A stretch of DNA of 64,000 nucleotides, taken from NCBI GenBank assembly GCA_019454045.1, contig SKCR01017735.1, positions 124,001 through 188,000 of the forward strand. Reading direction: 5' to 3'. Source of the DNA: Zanthoxylum bungeanum. Taxonomy: Eukaryota > Streptophyta > Magnoliopsida > Sapindales > Rutaceae. Of this stretch, positions 34,817 through 45,584 are shown piece after piece (position 1 is the stretch's first letter; each line of letters starts with the position of its first letter). Below the pieces are notes generated by a model. It was not told the origin of the DNA. It ran no database searches and worked only from the letters and a program-made list of their open reading frames with translations. Both the position numbers and the translations under genes were made by a program.

Positions 34817-36610
34817 TTTTTTATTGGGATATATGTCCTAGAGCTTCATGTAATGAAAACAGAATTATTTGATATAAAATAAAAGATGCATTATTCATTT
34901 ATCAATTATTTTGATTTAAATCACATATTATAAATTATCATGTTTACCTTTGATTACTTATATGCCTTCAGACTTAGTGTATGAGTGTCATACATAAAAA
35001 GATTTAAGTTTGAAGATAGTAATCTAAAATAGTCTAAAGAGAGCAAACAAAATTGGTACTTTATTTGTGGTTTATCTATAGCTGCAGTTTATTCTATAAT
35101 TGTATAGCGGCCTTGATTCGGGATCGTCCATATGGTGACATGAGAATAGAGGCACCTTATATGATGTGATCATATAGGACTGGACCCAGATAGAAATGAA
35201 TTTCTTATAATATCCATTAAATAAAGAAATTTATTTCAATCTACTAGATGATCATATATGGATTGATCTGAATCATGAGTGTACTACGAACTCCTGCATG
35301 GCAGGCCATGTCATTTGATTTACAAAGGTGGGGTTGGTGTAGAAATCTAGACCAATAGCTAAGTATTTTGGGGACATAGTTTGGTGTGTAGCTGGGGACA
35401 TTTTACATATATATGATGTTCACTCATTCTTACGAGAAATAGATGAGTATTTTCTTTAAGGGTTAATTCGGTACTTGAACAATTAGAGCGCTCAAGTATT
35501 TCTATTACGGATAGAAAGATTAATATTCATAATGGTTATGAATAAATTGTCCATTAGAGACTCAATGGTACTTAAGGTAAAAATAATTAGATGGGTATAA
35601 TGAATATTTTAACCCGAATCTAATTATGCGATACTCGTGAAGGGTCAATCGTTTGTAATACTATATCGATGGACACCGACGTAGTTCAGCTTATATAATA
35701 TATCTACAATGACGATAGTGCAACTTTAGGTTTTTAGTGGAATAATCTAAAGTTAATAATTCAGAATATTTAATTAAAGAGTTTAATTAATATTCTGAGA
35801 TTATTAGAGTTCGTAATTGTAGGTTCATTTGGTCCCCGTACTAACTCGATATACTATAGCAAATCATATCATAAATGGATAGTCCAATTATGAACTCACA
35901 TGCATAATAATAGATTATGTTAAAATTATTAATATGATTAATAATCGAAGTCACACTTGAAAACTATATTAAATAAGTTTAATATAAAATTTTCATTATT
36001 TAATGATTAAGAGATAATCATATATATATTTATATTTATATTTTGTAAATATTAAATTATATGATAATTTAATTATTATTTTGAATTAAAATGTGTATTA
36101 ATATTTGATATCAATACACATTATTTTAAAATAAGTTACAAAATGTGTATTAAGATGGAGGTTTAATGTCTTTATTATGAAGACATTTAACCATGAATTT
36201 TGTTGTTACAAAATTTGAAAAGTTTGACAAAAAATGCCCAAGGATTTAGGGATATAATGGTAATTCCAATTACAATTATGTTAACCAAAATCCTAACATA
36301 TAAAAGAAAAAGTTATTTTTCTTTGTGAATTAATTTTTTTCTTTTTACAAACCCTAACCACCTTTCTCTTCTCTTTTCTCTCAAGTGTTGAAAGAAAAAT
36401 AAAAGGAGGAAAAAAATTTGTGTGTGACTTTTAATCTCTAAATTGTTTAGGGAATTATTTTGTGAGCATAATCCACTCTATCTTTTGTTGGTAACGAGTC
36501 ATAGCACGAAAGATCATTTGTGTTCAAATAAATTTGTCATTCTTCCTTTCCATAACACTCACGGCAGTGAGCAGAAAATTATGCTCACTACAACTACTTT
36601 TATAAGTCAT
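34817..36610 (+). repeat. Decayed copia-type LTR (E)
   Basis: Begins near TATTGGGATATATGTCCTAG, a mutated form of the TGTTGGGATATAT opening common in plant copia LTRs. It continues through AT-rich sequence to a leader-like stretch (36330-36420) with CTTTCTCTTCTC. Long inverted repeats at 35761-35798, 35925-35945 and 36051-36073 recall those of A and B. No second LTR or coding part was found. Confidence 0.45.
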
Positions 36611-37009
36611 TTGTGAGTTGTTTTATGGTAATTTTGTCGAGAAAATTTGGGAACACAATGGGTATTTTGTGGACGTTTTGGGGTTGTTTCGGAGTGATTA
36701 TATTGTCCAAAATAGTGGCAGAAAAATCTGTAAATGGCCAGCAAAAAACAATGAGCTGTGTGCGCGTATTTGGTGTGCAAAATAATTCAAATTTTGGGCT
36801 GCTATACCGAGGCTGTTCGGGCTGGGAAAATAATTAAAAACATAAGCAAAACAAGTTCAAAGAGGTTGGACAATTTCAGCTAAGAAGGGGAAAGGCATAA
36901 AAAAATTTCAAGGTCGATCATGGTGCCTAACATGCTTCCGCCGTGCGAGAAACCGTTTCCTACAGTTTTTTTTTTATTATGGCAACTTCTTAAATACGTT
37001 GCAAGTCAC
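36611..37009. other. Unclassified interval
   Basis: Contains one 74-codon frame (36613-36837) without recognised motif. Possibly leader sequence of LTR E. The last eight bases are the left MITE duplication. Confidence 0.3.
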
Positions 37010-37290
37010 TAAGGATGACAAAATGTCGGGTATGGTATGAGGATGTCAATATCCGTAATCATCTTGTTCAATCAACGAGTATGAAAATCATCCCCTTACT
37101 GGCCCCTAACATACCGAGCCCCCGCGGGCGCCTATACGGGTCCTCATTCACACTAGGATTTTATCTCTATTTTAACGGAGATGTCAATATCTGTACTTGA
37201 CTCGTATAATAAACGTATATAAAAAATGATCTCATTATCCGCTTCTAACGTACTAGACCCATATCCTCACATGGATTTTTCACATCCCTA
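37010..37290. mobile_element. hAT-type MITE (281 bp)
   Basis: Termini TAAGGATG... and ...CATCCCTA form an imperfect inverted repeat extending about 14 bases. It is flanked by a perfect 8-bp duplication CAAGTCAC (37002-37009 and 37291-37298), the size made by hAT transposases. It has no coding capacity. Confidence 0.85.
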
Positions 37291-37298
37291 CAAGTCAC

Positions 37299-37739
37299 CA
37301 TGAATTAAAACAAAACAAACTCTTCATTCTTTACACAACTCACGATTTTTTTCCTTAGAAAATGAAAAGCTTTGCTTTCAAATTGGTTCAAATGTTGAAC
37401 CTTGAACATCATGCCAAGACACAGTAACTCAATTCATATATTTGATTGTTCACTATAAAAAACACACACCAAGAAATCCAATCTACAACTTAAGTGTTAA
37501 GTTATGAATTTTGAGTCAATAGTTGATTAAAGAGAAGCTATCATTCTAGAGTCATTTGCCATCAATAATAGCCTAGAATTGATCAATGATGCTTTTATAT
37601 GTGAGACTAAAACCACTTGGAAGCTTCAACCTACATCAATGGTGATTTTTGGAAAAATGGCTCAAGTGCTTGAATCATCAAACTTTGTAAGTATTTGATG
37701 TTTGTATGTATTTATATATTGTGTGTTTGTGTTAATGGG
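37299..37739. other. Unclassified interval before the nested cluster
   Basis: No coding signature or recognised repeat. It is the left flank of the SINE split by element A. Confidence 0.35.
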
Positions 37740-37753
37740 GTGTTGGGAAAGGA

Positions 37754-37771
37754 GTCCTCAAGGGTTATGTC
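37754..37771 (+). mobile_element. SINE copy 3, 5' piece
   Basis: GTCCTCAAGGGTTATGTC matches the 5' end of the other SINEs (GTCTCCAAGGGGCGTGAC at 7499). The left SINE duplication GTGTTGGGAAAGGA is at 37740-37753; its partner GTATTGGGAAATGA is at 56887-56900. The rest of the SINE lies beyond element A at 56704. Confidence 0.7.
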
Positions 37772-39640
37772 TGTTGGACAATTATGACCCATAGCATCAC
37801 TATTTGTAAAAGACATTGTGGTTTTTGTACAAATTAACTATGTGACAAAGGAAATTGATATTTTATCATTTTGTAATTAGATTACTTGAATATATAAATG
37901 ATAAAAGTCTTTATGATTAGTTTCAGATTAATAAGATATGAGACAGTATCAATCCACATAAGGTTTAATCATTAAATATCACTAATCGTATTTTCGAGAC
38001 AGGACATCGATAATGCGGAATAGACTAGTATTGCACTTGTGCGCGTTATGGAAGCGTAACGACATAGTTCTCATAAATTTGGGTATTGAATACTCATGCA
38101 AGTGTAATAGGAGGTTTTGTTTGCCGATGGTACGGAAACAGCTTCGCTCTGGATAGACCCCTCGGAATCCCATTGGTAGTATGACTATGTGTCTATGAGA
38201 ATCTGAATCAGGGTAGGTGTATTTGGGCTTAACCTAAGACTTGCATCGCTAATACTTACGATAATCAGTACGCTTTGGTTTTGGTCGTCCGGGGCTTTAA
38301 CAGGTTCTGTGTACGCCTCTTCTGGGTTTATTGAGAATCGTAGTGTATTGGGTGTGATGTCAAGATAGAAGTGTCACTTCAGTCATATGGAGACGATGAT
38401 CACGTAGGGATACAGAACTGGTACTCTTATATGTTGCAACTATCGGGATAATATGACAAGGTCATGATTTTCCGATTAAAGAGACTAGTTGCTAGTGATT
38501 TGATATATGCTTCGTACGGGGCAGCCACAATTCAACCCCCAGCCTAGCATGTGACATCCGATACTGGATCGTAATCCGCAATACTTAGTATACTACGCTT
38601 CATAAAGATTACGTATTCCTTAAAAGAATATTTCTGGAGAATTGGGTAGGCACGGTGCTTTGCTAGAAGCCAACCATGTCTTGTAAATCGGTAAGAACGT
38701 GGTACGGGGTACGCACGTGTTCGGATAGTCCGACGACCGGATTTACTGCCAACATATCCAGGAATCTCATGGGTCACTTCCCAAAGATTCACCGATGACG
38801 TTTGACTCGAACAGAATTAATCTAGGATTAATTATAAAAGAGAAAATTAATCTGGGATTAATTACGACAAGAATTTATCTGGAATAAAATTCGATTAAAA
38901 GAGAGAGAACGATTAATTTGGAATTAATCGATTAAATAATATATTCGATATATTAATTGAAATTAGATTTCAATGCGGAATTAAAATTGGATTTTAATTT
39001 GGGCAAACGAATTAATTTAAAATTAATTCGTAAGCGACTTTAATAATAATGTCGCAATGGAAAATTCGTTAATTCGGAATTAAACGAACCCGGGCCCGAG
39101 CGAAGTTGCGTGTTGGATTGTTCGACTTAAATTCGGAATTTACAAGTGGTGGGACCCACTTGACTTACATCAACTAGTTTGACTAGTGATGGAAGTGGTT
39201 AAAGGTTGAGTGAAAAACTTGGGTTGCTTGTTTTGTACACCAACCAAATCCAACACACTTTGTCTTTATTTTGAAAAGATATACCAACTTTGAGATTTGA
39301 TTTTTGTAATTGATTTTTTAGAAAATCAAATACACAAAAACAAAGCAACTCTCTCTCTTTCATTCCCTCACAAAGCCGATAGCTTCTCCTTCTCCTTTAG
39401 AAATTTTGTTGCAAATTTTCTTCAAGCTAGCACTTTCAAGGAGTCATTCAAGGTGTTAAGGAAACTAATCCCTTGAGTTTGGAACAAAAAGAAAAGCTTG
39501 GAGCTTTAACAAAGGATCAAAAAGTTTTGAACTTCATACATCCATCAAATCCGATCATTGTAAGTATTTCCGCAACTTCTTTGAGTATTCACACACATAT
39601 CATGATTAGAGATCCTTGGCATGTTCTAGGAACACTAACA
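37772..39640 (+). repeat. 5' LTR of element A (1869 bp)
   Basis: Starts TGTTGGACAATTATGACCC and ends AGGAACACTAACA, followed by the primer site. It carries a ladder of hairpins at 38815-39088 and a CT-rich leader near 39350. Confidence 0.9.
38815..39088 (+). other. Hairpin ladder in the 5' LTR of A
   Basis: Ten consecutive inverted repeats: 38815-38833, 38845-38863, 38871-38892, 38910-38930, 38937-38955, 38956-38974, 38979-38999, 39007-39031, 39034-39055 and 39065-39088. Nine have three-base loops (TAG, TGG, TCG, TAA, CGG) and arms of 7-11 bases, some with one bulge. The ninth is GCGAC/GTCGC around 12 bases. Matching ladders occur at 55891-56165, 44606-44908 and 52220-52520. Function unknown. 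Confidence 0.85.
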
Positions 39641-39641
39641 A

Positions 39642-39654
39642 TGGTATCAAGAGC
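39642..39654 (+). promoter_or_regulatory. Primer binding site of A
   Basis: TGGTATCAAGAGC lies one base after the LTR, the usual copia initiator-tRNA-Met primer site. Confidence 0.85.
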
Positions 39655-41854
39655 CTTTTCTAAGCATGAAATGAGTTTAGGGTTTATATAATTTAATTTG
39701 GGTTTTTATGTTTTGAGCATGATTTCTTCAAATTGTTTGTTTGGTTGAGCTTGGATGATGATGAATTGGATTTGTGCATCTTAAAATTTGAGAAAAATTG
39801 ATTGGATAAATTTTCCCTAATTTCTTTGCAAAAGCCGAATATGAACCCTAGCATATATCATGGTGATTTTTTGATTTTAGATCATTGGATATGTTTAAGG
39901 CATGATGTGTATATTGATTGTTGATTTAATTATATTGAAATCAAAATTAGATATTAATTATGCCAAATTATCGTGACTATAGAAGCATGAAATAGATTGA
40001 TTTTGCTTCAATTTGTGTTGGACATGAGTTGTTTAATTTAAGCATGATTAATTAGTTTAATTGGTGTTTTGGAAATATTGGTTTAACTAATTAATTATGG
40101 CTATTACACTTTAATTAAAATTAATGTGAAATTTGGAATTTTGTATTAATTAAAATTAGTCTTTAATTTAGAATTGGGCTAATATTGTTATATTTGGGCT
40201 TAATGGGCTTGGTTGGGCCAAGCTTGGTTTAGAACAATTGGATTGGATCAAGATTGGGCCTAAAACCATTCCATAAAGTCCAAATATAATAATTGGGCCT
40301 TTAAATATTTTAATTAAGCCTAATGGGCCAAAATTGATTTTTGGCAAATAAGGTGATTCCTAAATTGGGCATTGGCATTTGGGTTTGATCATATTGGCCA
40401 AAGCTCATGCCTTATGAATTAATTAAAAGCCCATTGGACTTTAATTAAAATAACATTGGATGTTAATTGGGCATTTGAGACCCATTTAGATTGGATTTAG
40501 AATCTAAGTCTAAAAGGCACACAAATAAGTATAATTATTTAATTTGGAATTAAATACGAATTAGTAATGGATACAAATTAAATTGGATTTAAAATTGTAG
40601 TTCGATATAATTCAAGAATACGTACTTTGAGTACTTATTCTCAAACGAGTTGGACTCGCGCAAATCAAATCGTTATTTGAACATTGGATGGTCATTAATT
40701 CAAAGATTAATTAATTGGATTAGATTGATTGAATAACATGCTTTGTGTGAATACATGGATGTATTGTATGAATAATGTATATCAGATGGATATTAGAAGG
40801 GTGAGGGCAATTTTGGAAATTGTTGTAATAAATATAGAATTTATTAAATTGGACCTGCGTGAACAGCCTTTTATCTCTTGACTCTTTGTATTTCTCTTCT
40901 CACCAATTCCCCTCAATGTTAATGAGGTTTCTTTATTGTATTATGTAATTGGGTAGAAGTTAGAATAGTGCGAGAGAGGAAATGGAGAGATTTGTTTTAG
41001 GAACAATTTGTTAAATATCCATCCGCATATCATTATTATTTATTTTGCGCCTTATTATACTTTTAGAATGCATGCTTAAGGGTGTATGATGAACCTAATC
41101 AAAGATAATAAATTGGTTGCCAATTTACGCAAAAAAAAACCCTCAATATAATATTAAGCGATTTCCTTCCATTGAGTGGTTCTTTCTCAAGATCCAAGAT
41201 TGGCATTGGTTTGTTGGCCAAAGTCAAGATCAATGTCCATCGCGGATTTGTTTGAACCACGAAAGCTTTGTTCCATATCGCATGTCTTGGGCGGTTGTGA
41301 TTTGTTGGCCAAAATCAATGTCACTTCTAGTTCATCGACATGGATTACGAAGCTTTCCCACTGTCAATGGGTCGCGCTTAACTGGAATCATTAAGCTTGT
41401 TGAGCCAAAGCCAAGGCTTAGTTGATTCAAAGGAAAATGTTAGGAAATATATTTGAAAATATATACACATATATTGTATATATGTTTCAGACTTGGAGGT
41501 CCACCTACCGGATCTAGGAATTGGATGGGATCCAATTGATCTTAGAGATCTACCTAGTTAAGTATCATACAACTTGTTGGCCAATGTCAAGGTTGTGTGT
41601 TATTTAACGAGATCCTAGCCCACTAGGAAACCAGATTTCCCGAGTACTCAACAGAGGGTTAGAGGCTCGCCGAAAAATAGTGGGTGGCCAGTATTGAATT
41701 TGTAATTTCGTTTAAATACTTGTCAAATACGCGCTTTCAAATTATTTTCATCATTATATATTTATATTAGTTGGACTAATATTTTATTACTTTCTTTTAA
41801 CAGTTAGACTGTACCCGTAATCGTTAATTGAATAGTTAGACTATTGCAATTAAG
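39655..41854 (+). other. Long 5' leader of element A
   Basis: A 2.2-kb non-coding leader with many TGGGCCTAA-like words (40150-40500). Blocks near 41170-41410 repeat AAGATCAA/GGCCAAAGTCAAG words. The equivalent leader of B (45585-47890) is collinear. Confidence 0.65.
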
Positions 41855-42646
41855 ATGGCTGGAAAGATCAACGTTAGTGACATTATCATGGGCGAAAATC
41901 TCTATAATGGGGCGAACTTTCCTGACTGGATATGAACCTCAGGATTGTCCTGGGGGCTGAGAAGATGCTCTATACGATAGAGAGACCTCTCGGGCCTAAG
42001 CCCGGAATTGAGCAGCCACTTGAGCTTGAGCTTTGGAAGACTCACAGTGATGACAACTCAACTGCTCAATCCGTCATGCTTGCTGCAATGACCCCACAAT
42101 TTCGTCATCAAAACAAGGGATTGGATCCACACGAAATGATGTTGAAATTGAGAGACCTTCACCGATCTAACCTCATATCGCAGAAGTATGAATTGCAGAA
42201 GAAGTTATTTCGCTCTCGAATGTCAGAGGGTAGATCTATCGAGCAACATGTGTCGCAGATGATTGCTGACATCGAACAACTGGGTCAGCTAGGCATAACC
42301 TTTGAGGCTGAGACTTCCATAGATTTGATCTTACAGTCTCTTCCTGACAGCTGGAGCGGGTTCATCATGAACTATAATATGATGAACCAAGAGAAGACTC
42401 TTGGAGAGTTGATGGAAATGCTGAAAGAGACAGAAAAAGAGCTTCATAAAGGGCAAGAAACACGAGGCACACTTCGCTTCGACATCTCAGAATGCCAAGG
42501 CTTGGCCGAAGGCTTCTGGAGGTGTGAAGAAGAAGAAAAAGAGAAAGGGCAAGGCCAAATCATCAAAGTCTTCCGGGAAGACAAAGGACAAATCCCAAGA
42601 TGTCTGCCTACAGTGTGGCAAACGGGGTCACTGGAAGCATGACTGC
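41855..42646 (+). pseudogene. Copia gag, element A
   Basis: The ATG at 41855 opens MAGKINVSDIIMGENLYNG, then NFPDW and a frameshift at about 41930. The frame resumes as MNLRIVLGAEKMLYTIE and runs open to 42642. It has the plant copia gag layout (UBN2/Retrotran_gag_2). The zinc knuckle CLQCGKRGHWKHDC is intact but lies in another frame (42605-42646), so a second frameshift precedes it. Confidence 0.85.
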
Positions 42647-42735
42647 GTGAGTACAAGGTGCACAAGAAGGAAGTGAAAGCGGGCAAAGCACCGGCTTCAT
42701 ATATGTTTGTTATTGAAATAAACATGTCTACTTCT

Positions 42736-43549
42736 AGTTTTAAAAATTGGATTTTTTATTCTGGTTGTGGTACTCATATATGTACTGATGTGCACTGATG
42801 CAGGATCTGCAGATTAGCAGGAGACTGGCTTCATGAGAGATCAACCTCCGAGTTGGAAATGGGACTAGAGTCGCCGTTTTGGCTGTTGGGACCAACATTT
42901 TGGAACTGCCCTTGGGGCATGTACTTAATTTATCATACTGCTATTATGTACCTAGTTTGACTAGAAACATTATATATGTATCTTGTTTAACCCAATGTGG
43001 GTATACTTTTGTATTCAGAAACACCAAGTGTTTTGTTTATAAAAATGATTTTGAGATATGTAATGCTGATGTTAATAATGGTCTTTATATTTTGAATATA
43101 AATCAATCTCAAACATATAACATGCCAAACAAAAGGCTTAAATTAAGTAACAAAGATGAAACTTATATGTGGCATTGTCGTCTGTGACACATTAACAAGA
43201 CTCGTATATCCACACTTTCGAAGAGTGGGTACTTGGACGAATTTGATCCAAATTCATATGACGTCTGTGAATCTTGTTTATTAGGAAAATTCCTAAAGAC
43301 CCTTTTAGTGGTAAATGTGCATGTGCAACCGACAGTTTAGCCATTGTTCATGTGACTATGTGAGCTAAGAGATGGATATGAATACTTCGTAACCTTTACG
43401 GATGATGCATCGCGATATGGTTTTATGTGTATCTTATAAGACACAAGCAGAAACTTTTGAGAAATTCAAAGTTTCGACAACGAAGTAAAAAACAGCCGAC
43501 AAAGTATTAAAACATTACTGTCGGACCTGGTGGAGATAATTGAGCAATG
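42736..43549 (+). pseudogene. Copia protease, pre-integrase and start of integrase, element A
   Basis: The protease active-site block reads WIFYSGCGTH: the aspartate of the usual WxxDSG is tyrosine (codon 42757-42759), so the enzyme would be dead. An open stretch (42879-43187) then gives the pre-integrase domain (ELPLGHVLNLSYCYYVPSL, TYMWHCRL), followed by the zinc cysteines (DVCESCLLGKF) and the core start (TFTDDASRYGF). Element B interrupts the frame at 43549. Confidence 0.8.
43545..43549. repeat. Target site duplication of B, left (CAATG)
   Basis: CAATG abuts TGTTGGATAAT and recurs at 53187-53191 directly after the last CCAACA. Confidence 0.95.
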
Positions 43550-45570
43550 TGTTGGATAATATGACCCATAGCGTCACTATTTGCACAGATCATTGTGTTG
43601 CTGTAGCAAATTAACTATGTAACAAGGAAATTGCACTCTCGTCATTTGTGATTAGATCACCATAGATATATAAATGAAGAGAGGTCCCTATGATTAGTTC
43701 CTGGATTGAGATGATATGAGACAGTATCAGTCCACGAAGGATTAATCATTAAATATCCCTAGCCGTAGTATTATCGAGACTGGACATCGATAATGCGGAA
43801 TAGGCTAGTATTGCACTTGTGCGCGTTGTGAGGGCACAACGGCATAGTTCTCATATATATAAGTATTGGATACTTGTGCAAGTGCGATAGGAGGTCGTGT
43901 TTCACCGATGGTACGGGAAACAGCTTCGCTCTGGATAGACCCTTCGGAATCCCATTGGTATTATGACTAGGTGTCTATGGGAGGCCGAAATCAAGGTAGG
44001 TGTGTATAGTCTTAACCTGAGACTTGCATCGCTAATACTTACGACAATCGGTAAACTTTGGTTTTGGTGGTGGGGGATCTTAACTGGTTCTGTGTTCACC
44101 TCTTCTGGGTTTATCAGGAATCGTAGTGTATTGGATGTGATGTCAAGACGGAAGTGTCACTCCAGTCATAGTGGAGATGATGTCACGCAGGATACGGTAT
44201 TAGTGCTCTTAAGTGATGCGCATCCAATCGTGATATTATGACCAGGTCATGAATATCCGATTATAGAGACTAGTTACCAGACATCCGATATGTGTTTCGG
44301 ACGGGGCAGACACTTATCCAGCCCCAGCCCTAGCACGTGACTATCCGATACTGGGCCGATATGCACAATACAATTGTATACTACGCTTGATACAGATCTT
44401 TGATATTCTTAATGGATATGTCCGGAGAATTGGGTAGACTTGGTGCTTTGCTAGGAGTCGACCTTGTCTCGTAAATCGGTAGAACGTAGTACTTGGTACG
44501 TACGTGATTCGGATACTCCGACGACCGTATTTACTGCCAATTATCCGGGGATCTCATGGGTCGCTTCCCGATAATCCACCGATGACGCACAACTCGCACT
44601 CTTGAATAATCTGGGATTATATAGAAGAGAGAGAAAATTAATCTAGGATTAATTACGGAGATATTTTATCTAGGATAAAATATCGTCTAGAGAGAGATAA
44701 CGATTAATTTGGAATTAATCGGTAATTAATATATTCGATATATTAAACGAAATTAGATTTCGACGCGGAATTAAAATTAGATTTTAATTCGGGCAAACGA
44801 GTTAATTTAGAATTAATTCGTTAGCGACGTAAATAATAATTTCGCTAGCCGCAATTATTCGATTTTTAATTAACGTCGCGACGTAAGCTCGGTATTTCGG
44901 AAATATCGAACCCGAACGCGTGAGTGCACGTGGGCCCACTTTCATTTGGAAACGTGTGGGGCCCACATGACACATGTCATATTATGCATTATTTAATTCT
45001 AATGCATTGCATGGAGATAGTGTACAATGCACTCAATGGTTTTGCATGGAAATTGAGTGTTTGACACTCTAAGCCATTGCATGATTTGTGTCATAAGTTA
45101 TTATTAATTTAATAAATATTATGGCATAAATATAAATTGATTTTTGGTAACAAAAAAATAATTACAACACATTTTTCTCTCAAACTCTCTCATCTCTCTC
45201 ACGCCAATAGTGGCATTCTTCACTGGTTTTGAACCAGTTTGGGCGTGAGCAATAGGGAAGCAAGAGTGGGGTTTCATGGTGAAAATTCAAGTGCTAGCAC
45301 ACTTACAAGTCTTGCGAAGGTGGTAGGGAGGTTCACCCATGAGGCGGGACTCATCCGACGGAGTTTGGAGCTTCGTTTTGAGACTCGAAACTGCCAAGAC
45401 AGTGAGCATGGGCTGCTTGCAGTGGGCGTACAAAGGCAGTGCGTTTTTGGCTTCGATTCGTCTTCAAATCGACATAACCGATCAATGTGAGTATTCCGCT
45501 ACCTCCGTTGATGTATTCACGCATGTTTTCATGTCTTGATTTGATCTTGGGACCTTAGAATAAACCAACA
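43550..45570 (+). repeat. 5' LTR of element B (2021 bp)
   Basis: TGTTGGATAATATGACCC...AATAAACCAACA. A 92-codon frame (43963-44241) is repeated unchanged in the other LTR at 51576-51854 through LTR duplication; it has no motif. Hairpin ladder at 44606-44908. Confidence 0.95.
44606..44908 (+). other. Hairpin ladder in the 5' LTR of B
   Basis: Inverted repeats at 44606-44620, 44636-44654, 44660-44684 (11-base perfect arms GATATTTTATC and GATAAAATATC, loop TAG), 44701-44721, 44726-44746, 44748-44762, 44768-44790, 44797-44821, 44822-44847 and 44890-44908. There is also a 12-base palindrome ACGTCGCGACGT at 44873-44884. They correspond one to one to those in A. Confidence 0.85.
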
Positions 45571-45571
45571 A

Positions 45572-45584
45572 TGGCATCAAGAGC
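45572..45584 (+). promoter_or_regulatory. Primer binding site of B
   Basis: TGGCATCAAGAGC lies one base after the LTR; it has one change from the site in A. Confidence 0.8.

Noticed and set aside
41117..41425. Two overlapping frames in the leader of A (and 47246-47521 in B)
   Set aside because: Leader sequence; the frames are not kept between A and B and lack motifs.
43963..44241. 92-codon frame repeated without change at 51576-51854
   Set aside because: Both copies sit at the same place in the two LTRs of B, so identity reflects LTR duplication; no recognisable motif.
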